DNA of 58,017 bases from Burkholderiaceae bacterium (lineage in GTDB: Bacteria > Pseudomonadota > Gammaproteobacteria > Burkholderiales > Burkholderiaceae_E), in assembly GCA_024637395.1 (NCBI GenBank), contig JAGXFG010000099.1:1-58017 (forward strand), read 5' to 3'. Within the stretch, counting starts at the first letter, position 1; every line of letters starts with the position of its first letter. Positions 48,955 to 58,017 of the stretch are shown in pieces. The translations under genes and the position numbers were made by a program. The notes beneath the pieces were generated by a model that searched no databases, was not told the origin of the DNA, and was given only the letters and a program-made list of their open reading frames with translations.

Positions 48955-49869
48955 ATGAGCGACCAAACCACGGGCCGCTGGACCGGCTACCTGCTGCTTG
49001 CGGCGGGGATGTCGCTGGTGGGCGTCTACGTCGCGCTGGCCAAGCCGCTGACCGCCGCATTTCCGGTCTTCCTGCTGGCCTGGCTGCGTTTTGCGATCGC
49101 CTCGGTGGTGATGATTCCCTGGGCGATCCACCGCCCCGGTGACATCGCGCTCGATCACCGCAGCCGCCGCGCACTCTTCGTGCAATCGTTCTTCGGCAAC
49201 TTCCTGTTCTCGATCTGCATGCTGATCGGCGTGTCGCTCACCTCCGCCACCGCATCGGGGGTGATCCTCAGTTCGCTGCCCGCGGCCGTTGCCGCGCTCT
49301 CATGGCTGTTCCTGCGCGAGCGGGTCGGATGGCGGGTGGCCGTAGCGGTCGCCTTGGCAGTGGCGGGACTGGGAATCCTGACATTGGGCCGCGCCGGCAC
49401 CCCCGGCGCGACTTCAAGCGCACTCGGCAACCTGTTGGTCGCCGGGTCGGTCCTGTGCGAGGCGGTCTACGTGATCATCGGCAAGCAGCTGACGGCCACG
49501 CTGTCGCCGCGGCGGATTTCGGCGCTGATCAACCTGATCGGCCTGGCGCTGATGACCCCGTTCGGGCTGTGGCAGGCGCGCACCTTCGCCTTCGGCGCGG
49601 TGACCGGCGGCGTCTGGGGCTTGCTGGTGTTTTACGCACTCGCGGCGAGCATGTTCTCGACCTGGCTGTGGTTGAGCGGGCTGCGCCATGTGCCGGCCAG
49701 CCACAGCGGCGTGTTCACGATCGCGATGCCGATCGCGGCCAGCGTGGTCGGTGTCTCGTTCCTGGGCGAACACCTCGGCCTCGCCCACCTGCTGGCATTC
49801 GGCTGCGCCGCGCTGGGCGTGGCCCTGGTCACCTGGCCAGGGCGACGTGCCGGCGCCATCCCGGACTGA
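48955..49869 (+). CDS. EamA/DMT-family transporter
   Basis: A 304-residue inner-membrane protein with ten predicted helices in two EamA repeats. The first repeat has LSWLFLRERVGWRVAVAVAL and the second SHSGVFTIAMPIAASVVGVS followed by FLGEHLG. Members export amino acids or metabolites; the substrate here is unknown. It diverges from glcD (93 bases apart) and lies directly upstream of the glycine riboswitch, which points towards glycine but does not control this gene. Confidence 0.88.
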   Translation: MSDQTTGRWTGYLLLAAGMSLVGVYVALAKPLTAAFPVFLLAWLRFAIASVVMIPWAIHRPGDIALDHRSRRALFVQSFFGNFLFSICMLIGVSLTSATASGVILSSLPAAVAALSWLFLRERVGWRVAVAVALAVAGLGILTLGRAGTPGATSSALGNLLVAGSVLCEAVYVIIGKQLTATLSPRRISALINLIGLALMTPFGLWQARTFAFGAVTGGVWGLLVFYALAASMFSTWLWLSGLRHVPASHSGVFTIAMPIAASVVGVSFLGEHLGLAHLLAFGCAALGVALVTWPGRRAGAIPD

Positions 49870-49937
49870 ACCAGGGCCGGCAATTTGACAGGATGACCAG
49901 GTGTTGGCAAGCTGCCGGTTGGTCGCACTGACGTGCC

Positions 49938-50141
49938 GGGAGAGACCTGCCAACTGTGACCCAGGAGGCAGGCGCCGAAGGTGTATCGCCCCGAAAACTC
50001 TCAGGCAAAAGGACTGGCACTGATGCGACCCTCTGGAGAGTAGGCACGCGCCTGGCGCGAGGCCTCGCCGAAGGAAGCAGGTGTGCGCACGGTCGAGCAC
50101 CGTCGGACGCCGAATCTCTCAGGCAAATGGACAGAGGGGGT
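49938..50141 (+). promoter_or_regulatory. Tandem glycine riboswitch (gcvT element)
   Basis: Two glycine aptamers stand in series. The first (about 49938-50035) has GGAGAGACC, the core GCGCCGAAGG and AACTCTCAGGCAAAAGGAC. The second (about 50035-50141) has GGAGAGTAGG, CTCGCCGAAGGAAG and ATCTCTCAGGCAAATGGACA. These conserved blocks are diagnostic. The element precedes gcvH-gcvP-gcvT and should turn the operon on when glycine is plentiful. A short hairpin at 50157-50171 is the likely output structure. Confidence 0.95.
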
Positions 50142-50156
50142 TCCCTGAAACCGTAA

Positions 50157-50171
50157 CCGGCCCCCGGCCGG
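50157..50171 (+). promoter_or_regulatory. Hairpin between the glycine riboswitch and gcvH
   Basis: CCGGCC (50157-50162) pairs with GGCCGG (50166-50171) around CCC. It lacks a T-run, so control of translation is more likely than termination. The SD-like GGGAC before the ATG at 50175 lies partly in the stem, while GGAG (50179-50182) and the TTG at 50190 lie just outside. Confidence 0.45.
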
Positions 50172-50189
50172 GACATGTGGAGCCTGGCC

Positions 50190-50576
50190 TTGGAAAATCC
50201 TGCCGATCTCAAGTACACCGAAACCCACGAATGGGTGCGCACCAACTCCGACGGCACTGTCACCGTCGGAATCACCGATCATGCTCAGGCGGCGCTCGGT
50301 GAGATGGTTTATGTCGAGCTCCCCGACGTCGGCCGCCAGGTCGCGCGCAGCGAAGCCCTGATAGTGGTCGAATCCACCAAGGCGGCGTCCGACGCCTACG
50401 CGCCGGTCGCCGGCGAGATCGTCGCGATCAACGAAACGCTTGCCGATGCGCCGCAACAGGTCAACGAGGACCCCTACGGCACTGGCTGGCTGATCCGGAT
50501 CAGGCCCGCCGACGCCGCCGAACTGGGCACCCTGCTCTCTGCCACGGACTACACTGCCGGCCCCGGCAGCGACTGA
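50190..50576 (+). CDS. gcvH: Glycine cleavage system H protein
   Basis: Lipoyl carrier that shuttles the aminomethyl group between the P, T and L proteins. The product shows ADLKYTETHEWV, VGITDHAQAALGEMVYVELP and the lipoylated lysine in VESTKAASDAYAPVAGEI. I choose the TTG at 50190 (128 residues, N-terminus MENPADLKYT) because GGAG stands seven bases before it and the length then matches other H proteins. The ATG at 50175 adds five residues and has a poor ribosome-binding site within a hairpin. It is the first gene under the glycine riboswitch. Confidence 0.95.
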   Translation: MENPADLKYTETHEWVRTNSDGTVTVGITDHAQAALGEMVYVELPDVGRQVARSEALIVVESTKAASDAYAPVAGEIVAINETLADAPQQVNEDPYGTGWLIRIRPADAAELGTLLSATDYTAGPGSD

Positions 50577-50653
50577 CCGATCGACACCGTGATCCGGGCC
50601 ACTGATGTGGCCCGCCGCGCGCGTTGCGCGCCTTCTACCATTGCGAGTTGCAG

Positions 50654-53610
<2,957 letters not shown>

Positions 53611-53614
<4 letters not shown>

Positions 53615-54729
53615 GCGACCTCAAACACATTCCGCTCGACGCCGTCCACCGCGCACTCGGCGCGCGTTTCGGCGGTTTCGCCGGCTATGACATGCCGATC
53701 CAGTATCCCGCGGGGCTACGCAGTGAACACCTGCACACCCGCGAGCAGGCGGGATTGTTCGACGTCTCCCACATGGGCCAGGTCAGAGCCACGGCCCGCG
53801 ACGGGCAGATGTCGACCCTGTATGCCGCGCTGGAGCGCGCCCTGCCGCTGGACTTCGACAACTGGGCAGTCGGCATCCAGAAGTATTCGCTGCTGCTCAA
53901 CGACAATGGCGGGGTCGAGGACGACCTGATGCTGGTGCGCCTGCCCGATGAGGTCCGGCTGATTGTCAACGCCGGCAACCGCGATCACGACTTTGCCCTC
54001 CTCGAGCAGCGCTGCCCCGAGGTCGATTTCAGGTGGATCGACGCCGCCCTGATCGCGCTCCAGGGCCCGCAAGCGGAGCGGGTGCTCGCGGCGCTCGATC
54101 CCGCCGCGGCCGAGATGCGCTTCATGGAGGCCCGCGACCTGAAGCTCGCCGGCGCCACCTGCTTCACCACCCGCTCGGGCTACACCGGCGAGGACGGCTA
54201 CGAAATCTCGATTCCGAGCGCCGACGCCGAGCGCGTCGCCACCCGGCTGCTCGAGGATCCGGCGGTCAAACCGGTCGGGCTGGGAGCACGCGACACGCTG
54301 CGGCTCGAAGCCGGGCTGCCGCTGCACGGCCACGAGATTACGCCGGAGATTTCGCCGATCGAGGCCGGACTGGGCTTCGGAATCCCCAAGTCGCGCCGCA
54401 GCGGGCCCAAGGCCGGCGGCTTCCCGGGGGCAGAGACGATTCTTGACCAGATCGCCAATGGCACCAGCCGCAAGCTGGTGGGCCTGGCCTCGGCCGAGGC
54501 GATTCCGATCCGTGCCGGAGCGGCGATCGTCGACGCGGCGGGCGTCAAGGTTGGTGAAGTAACCAGCGGCACCGTCTCGCCGTCGCTCAACCAGCCGGTG
54601 ATGCTCGCCTTCATTGACCGGGCAGTACTCGCTGCCGGCGAGGTGCCGCTGTTCGCGCAGGTGCGCGACAAGCGCCCGGCGGTCAAGATCACGCCCGTGC
54701 CGTTCGTGCAGAAGCGCTACAAGCGCTAG
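53611..54729 (+). CDS. gcvT: Aminomethyltransferase, T protein
   Basis: Moves the one-carbon unit from GcvH to tetrahydrofolate, releasing ammonia. The 372-residue protein has GARFGGFAGYDMPIQYPAGL, GLFDVSHMGQV with the folate-site aspartate, TRSGYTGEDGYEISIPS and GLGARDTLRLEAGLPLHGHE. Its ATG overlaps the gcvP stop (ATGA) behind CCGGAG. The order H-P-T differs from the common T-H-P arrangement. A GC-rich hairpin follows. Confidence 0.96.
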
Positions 54730-54744
54730 CGACCCTGCCCCTGC

Positions 54745-54777
54745 CGGCGCGCCGTCGCGAGTTCGAGCGGCGCGCCG
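54745..54777. terminator. GC-rich hairpin between convergent gcvT and the FAD-oxidase gene
   Basis: Two copies of the self-complementary CGGCGCGCCG (54745-54754 and 54768-54777) can pair across a 13-base loop. There is no T-run. Its position between two converging genes suggests a bidirectional stop. Confidence 0.4.
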
Positions 54778-54780
54778 CGC

Positions 54781-56193
54781 TCAGGAGCGAAAGATCTTGC
54801 CGGGGTTCATGATGTGATCCGGGTCGAGCGCATGCTTGATCCGGCGCATCAGGTCCACCCCGTCGGCGCCGATCTCGTCGCGCAGGAATTCAATCTTGTG
54901 CAGCCCGATGCCGTGTTCGCCGGTGCAGGTGCCGTCCATCGACAGCGCCAGGCGCACGATCTCGTTGTTGAGCCGCTCGCACTCGGCCATCTCGTCGGGG
55001 TTGTCCGGGTCGATCAGGAACACGGCGTGGAAGTTGCCGTCGCCGACGTGGCCAAGAATCATCGTCGGGACCGAGGCCCGGTCGAGAATCTCCCGGGCGC
55101 CGATCAGCGAATCAGCGAGCCGCGAAATCGGCACGCAGGTGTCGGTCGTAATCCCCCGGCAGCCTGGCCGCACCTGCAGGCACGCGAAGTACGCATTGTG
55201 TCGGGCATTCCAGAGCCGGGTGCGGTCCTCGGGGCGGGTGGCCCACTCAAAGTCCTGGCCGCCGTTCTCCTGCGCGATCTGCTCGACCAGGTCGGCCTGT
55301 TCCCGCACCCCGCTCTCGCTGCCGTGGAATTCGAAGAACAGCGTCGTGGCCTCTCTGAGCGAGGTCTTGGCATAGGCATTGATCGCCTTGATGGTCGCGG
55401 CGTCGAGGAATTCGCACCGCGCCACCGGAATCCCCACCTGGATGGTCTGGATCACGGCGTTGACGGCGCCCGCGATGTCCCCGAAGCTGACCACTGCCGC
55501 CGAGACGGCCTCAGGCTGGGGATAGAGCCGCACCGTGACCTCGGTAAAGACTCCCAAGGTGCCTTCGGAACCGACGAACAGCCGGGTGAGGTCGTAGCCC
55601 GCGGCCGACTTGCGCGCGCGGGTACCGGTGTGGATAACCTTGCCATCGGCGGTCACGACCTCGAGCGCCAGCACGTTCTCACGCATGGTTCCGTAGCGCA
55701 CCGCGTTGGTGCCCGATGCGCGCGTCGCGGCCATCCCGCCCAGCGTCGCGTCGGCACCGGGGTCGATCGGGAAGAAGATGCCGGTGTCCTTGAGCGCTTC
55801 ATTGAGTTGCTTGCGGGTGACGCCGGCCTGAACGGTTGCAGTCAGGTCCTCGGGGTGGATCGCGACGATCCGGTTCATCCCCGAGACGTCCACCGAAACC
55901 CCGCCCTGGACTGCCAGCAGGGCTCCTTCCAGCGACGAGCCGACCCCGAACGGAATCAGTGGCACCTTGTGCTCCCGGCACAGCCGCACCACCTCGGCGA
56001 CCTCGGCGGTGTCATTGGCGTAGACCACCGCGTCAGGCGCTGCCGCCGGAAACGGCGATTCGTCGCGACCGTGGTGATCGCGGACCGCCTGGGCGACGCT
56101 GAAGCGTTCGCCAAAACGCTGCTGCAGGGCCTGCGCCATCGCTGCCGGCAGCGGGACGCGGAAGGTATTCAGTTCAAGGTTCGAGTTGTTCAT
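54781..56193 (-). CDS. FAD-linked D-2-hydroxyacid dehydrogenase (D-lactate dehydrogenase, cytochrome type)
   Basis: A 470-residue VAO-family flavoprotein. It has VPLIPFGVGSSLEGALLAVQ, ATLGGMAATRASGTNAVRYG, RLFVGSEGTLGVFTEVTVRL and, in the C-terminal domain, GHVGDGNFHAVFLID and CTGEHGIGLHK. The PFGxGSSLEG form is typical of D-lactate dehydrogenase (cytochrome) rather than GlcD, with which it shares overall architecture. The ATG at 56193 has GGGGA upstream. No iron-sulfur partner gene is adjacent. Glycolate or other D-2-hydroxyacids are alternative substrates. Confidence 0.88.
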   Translation of the reverse strand: MNNSNLELNTFRVPLPAAMAQALQQRFGERFSVAQAVRDHHGRDESPFPAAAPDAVVYANDTAEVAEVVRLCREHKVPLIPFGVGSSLEGALLAVQGGVSVDVSGMNRIVAIHPEDLTATVQAGVTRKQLNEALKDTGIFFPIDPGADATLGGMAATRASGTNAVRYGTMRENVLALEVVTADGKVIHTGTRARKSAAGYDLTRLFVGSEGTLGVFTEVTVRLYPQPEAVSAAVVSFGDIAGAVNAVIQTIQVGIPVARCEFLDAATIKAINAYAKTSLREATTLFFEFHGSESGVREQADLVEQIAQENGGQDFEWATRPEDRTRLWNARHNAYFACLQVRPGCRGITTDTCVPISRLADSLIGAREILDRASVPTMILGHVGDGNFHAVFLIDPDNPDEMAECERLNNEIVRLALSMDGTCTGEHGIGLHKIEFLRDEIGADGVDLMRRIKHALDPDHIMNPGKIFRS

Positions 56194-56277
56194 GAGGGTT
56201 CCCCAATATTCCTGCGCCAAGGATAGTGCAATTTTAAACGGTTACACTGGCTGGACCAATTTCAGGTGTCACGGATC

Positions 56278-56838
56278 ATGGGCAACAGACTGAGCAAGAT
56301 CACCACCCGCACCGGGGACGACGGCACCACCGGGCTCGGTGACGGGTCGCGCACCGGCAAGGACAGCCTGCGCGTGGCGGCGATCGGAGAGGTCGACGAA
56401 CTCAACTCGACGCTGGGAGTATTGCTGGCCGGCCAGCTCGACGACGACCTGCGCGCGGCGCTGGGCGCGATCCAGCACGATCTCTTCGATCTCGGCGGCG
56501 AACTGTGCATCCCGGGATTCGAGAACATCAGGACCGAACAGGTGGCCAATCTCGACGCGCTGATCGAGCAGTACAACGCCGCTTTGGCGCCGCTGGCGGA
56601 ATTCATCGTGCCCGGCGGTTCCCGTCCCGCGGCACTGGCCCACATCGTGCGCACGGTCTGCCGGCGGGCCGAGCGCGCCGTGGTCGCACTGGGACGCCAG
56701 GAAGAGCTGCGGCCGGCCTGCGGCCATTACCTGAACCGGCTCTCCGACCTGATGTTCGTGATCGCCAGGGTGCTCAACCAGCGCGCGGATCAGGGTGACG
56801 TGCTCTGGAAGCATGAACGGGCGCGTTCGCGGCCCTGA
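56278..56838 (+). CDS. Cob(I)alamin adenosyltransferase, PduO type
   Basis: Makes adenosylcobalamin from cob(I)alamin and ATP. The 186-residue, mainly helical protein has KITTRTGDDGTTGLGDGSRT at the N-terminus, the ATP-binding element of this family, then VAAIGEVDELNSTLGVLLAG, and the C-terminal VRTVCRRAERAVVALG and YLNRLSDLMFVIARVLN. The ATG at 56278 is used; a GTG at 56266 is possible. No other cobalamin gene is near, so it probably serves salvage. Confidence 0.93.
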   Translation: MGNRLSKITTRTGDDGTTGLGDGSRTGKDSLRVAAIGEVDELNSTLGVLLAGQLDDDLRAALGAIQHDLFDLGGELCIPGFENIRTEQVANLDALIEQYNAALAPLAEFIVPGGSRPAALAHIVRTVCRRAERAVVALGRQEELRPACGHYLNRLSDLMFVIARVLNQRADQGDVLWKHERARSRP

Positions 56839-56846
56839 GGGCCGCG
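56828..56846. terminator. Hairpin with the adenosyltransferase stop codon in its loop
   Basis: CGCGGCCC and GGGCCGCG form a perfect 8-bp stem with the TGA stop as the whole loop. It separates two convergent genes and may act in both directions; no T-run is present. Confidence 0.4.
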
Positions 56847-56857
56847 CAGCCCCGCAC

Positions 56858-57463
56858 CTAACCGGTCTCGCGAGCCGTCTCGAGGTAGGAAACCAGCTTG
56901 GCGCTGGTCTGGCGCAGACGCTCGGAGAGCAGCTGCACCAGCTTGAGCAGGATCTTGTTGCCCAGCCGGGCCTCGTCGTTGAGTACCAGCATCAGCGCGT
57001 CCCTGGTGAGCACCGCGATCCGGCACTTCTCCAGCGTCACGCAGGATGCAAAGCGCGGTTCGCCATCGAACATCGACATTTCGCCCAGCGCATGGCCAGA
57101 GTGCGCCACGGCAATCCGCGAGGGATAGTTGTAGCGGTTGCGGCGCAGCACATCGACCATCCCGCTCATGAGCAGGAGCATGAAGTCGCCGATGTGGCCT
57201 TCCTGGATGATCGTCACCCCGGCCGGCACCTCGTAGACGTACATGAACGATCCCAGCTGCTTGGTTTCCTCGATGTCGAGGCTCGAGAACAGCGGGGTCT
57301 TGGCCATCAGGCCATAGAGTTCGTCCGCGAAGTCGGTGGCCCGGCCCAAAGGCTTGAGACCCAGCTTGAGCAATTGCTCGTGGGGCGTCATCTTGGATGA
57401 GGCCGATGGATCTGTCGCGGTCGGCTTTTTGCCGCCACCATCACGCGATGAAACCGGTTCCAT
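56858..57463 (-). CDS. Cyclic-nucleotide-binding-domain protein without a DNA-binding domain
   Basis: A 201-residue cytoplasmic protein. After a polar N-terminal tail (about residues 1-60) it has one cNMP-binding fold (PLFSSLDIEETKQLGSFMYV, VTIIQEGHIGDFMLLLMSG and the phosphate-cassette region HALGEMSMFDGEPRFAS), ending in a helix with LLKLVQLLSERLRQTSAKLV. The helix-turn-helix of Crp/Fnr regulators is absent. The ATG at 57463 has AGGAGAG. Its partner or output is unknown; it may sense cAMP or c-di-GMP as a stand-alone domain. Confidence 0.85.
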   Translation of the reverse strand: MEPVSSRDGGGKKPTATDPSASSKMTPHEQLLKLGLKPLGRATDFADELYGLMAKTPLFSSLDIEETKQLGSFMYVYEVPAGVTIIQEGHIGDFMLLLMSGMVDVLRRNRYNYPSRIAVAHSGHALGEMSMFDGEPRFASCVTLEKCRIAVLTRDALMLVLNDEARLGNKILLKLVQLLSERLRQTSAKLVSYLETARETG

Positions 57464-57527
57464 AATTCTCTCCTGAGCCTGCGGCGTTGTTATAGCACGG
57501 AAAACCCCGACCGCGGAGTGCCCGGGC

Positions 57528-58017
57528 CTATTCCTCGATCGCCACCCGGCGCTCCCTGACGGCCTCGGCCAGGCGTTCGAGCAAGGCAACGGTGTCGTCC
57601 CAGCCGAGGCAGCCGTCGGTGATGCTCTGGCCATATACGAGCGGCTTATCGGGCAGCATATCCTGGCGCCCGGGGATCAGGTTGCTTTCGATCATCGAAC
57701 CGAAGATTCGCGTCTCCCCGCCCGCAATCTGCCCTGCGATGTCATGGGTAACCGGGATCTGGTTCTCCCACTTTTTGGAACTGTTGCCGTGGCTCGAATC
57801 GACCATCAGGCGGCAAGCCAGCGCTGCTTCCGCGGCCTCCTCGCACGACGCATCAATGCTGGCAGCGTCGTAGTTGGGCTTGGCCCCACCGCGCAGGATG
57901 ACGTGGCAATCCTCGTTGCCGTTGGTCGCGACGATCGCCGAGTGACCGCCCTTGGTCACCGAGAGGAAATGATGGGGCTGGGAGGCCGCCTTGATCGCGT
58001 CGAAGGCGATCTTGAGA
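57528..58017 (-). CDS. 3-deoxy-7-phosphoheptulonate synthase, class I (partial, 5' end outside window)
   Basis: First enzyme of the shikimate pathway, joining phosphoenolpyruvate and erythrose 4-phosphate. Only the C-terminal 162 residues are present, with QPHHFLSVTKGGHSAIVATN, CHVILRGGAKPNYDAAS, LMVDSSHGNSSK and GQSITDGCLGWDDTV, exact features of the AroF/AroG/AroH family. Which isozyme it is, and so which amino acid inhibits it, cannot be told because the N-terminal regulatory part lies beyond the right edge. Confidence 0.95.
   Translation of the reverse strand, partial: LKIAFDAIKAASQPHHFLSVTKGGHSAIVATNGNEDCHVILRGGAKPNYDAASIDASCEEAAEAALACRLMVDSSHGNSSKKWENQIPVTHDIAGQIAGGETRIFGSMIESNLIPGRQDMLPDKPLVYGQSITDGCLGWDDTVALLERLAEAVRERRVAIEE

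Noticed and set aside
47560-49869. Open frame of 769 codons ending as the EamA transporter
   Set aside because: The first 465 codons are antisense to glcD; the transporter starts at ATG 48955.
50153-50178. GTAACC before gcvH as a third SigF-type promoter
   Set aside because: No CGAA or CGTA follows at 16 bases, and the site lies within the riboswitch leader.

Overview
The window is GC-rich, almost fully coding DNA from a proteobacterium, most likely a betaproteobacterium. The basis is the block queA-tgt-yajC-secD-secF, the neighbourhood purB / glutathione S-transferase-like / mnmA / NUDIX, the TAXI-type TRAP transporter, and a glycine riboswitch in front of the glycine cleavage genes. The species cannot be named from the sequence alone. 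Both ends cut a gene: pstA on the left and a DAHP synthase on the right.

Layout. (1) 1-5548: phosphate control locus on the minus strand, phoU-phoB-phoR-pstS-pstC-pstA, with a PhoB-box-like site before phoU and another before pstS. (2) 5549-10482: a FrnE-like thiol oxidoreductase, a CDF metal exporter, and a tungstate importer (tupA divergent from tupBC). tupC overlaps the gene of a regulator made of an excisionase-type HTH joined to a substrate-binding-protein-like domain. (3) 10506-13960: an ECF sigma factor with a NrsF-type membrane anti-sigma factor, divergent from exported MsrB and MsrA, a cytochrome b561-like protein and the 5' stump of a Tat-exported molybdopterin oxidoreductase. Both sides of the divergent region carry GTAACC-N16-CGNA promoter motifs. 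(4) 14054-16834: a LarA/DUF2088-like protein, an MFS transporter and tRNA-Leu(CAA). (5) 16835-22240: a decaying catabolic segment. It holds an OppF/DppF C-terminal stump, a LysR C-terminal stump, an apparently intact three-subunit flavin/iron-sulfur dehydrogenase of the HcnABC/opine oxidase type, an enolase-superfamily pseudogene with an in-frame TGA that is fused by deletion to a second flavin oxidoreductase lacking its nucleotide-binding motif, and finally a degenerate tRNA-Leu-like sequence. (6) 22302-30578: queA-tgt, yajC-secDF, a MarR regulator, purB and a GST-like gene. (7) 30657-36517: NUDIX-mnmA followed by an RND efflux adaptor and pump. (8) 36518-41088: pntAB, a strong intrinsic terminator, marC and a small membrane protein. 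(9) 41122-48861: a six-gene operon glcD-glcE-glcF-aldolase-TAXI binding protein-TRAP permease, probably for uptake and breakdown of a hydroxy- or keto-acid through glycolate/glyoxylate. (10) 48955-54729: an EamA exporter, then a tandem glycine riboswitch leading gcvH-gcvP-gcvT. (11) 54745-58017: a second FAD-linked D-2-hydroxyacid dehydrogenase, a PduO-type cobalamin adenosyltransferase, a cNMP-binding-domain protein and the end of a DAHP synthase.

The most informative points are the self-consistent ECF sigma/NrsF/Msr regulatory unit, which also moves the sigma start codon; the tungstate cluster with its one-component regulator; and the decayed catabolic segment between a tRNA-Leu and a tRNA-Leu relic. 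No CRISPR array, transposase, integrase or rRNA was seen. No system could be established as wholly new from sequence reading alone.
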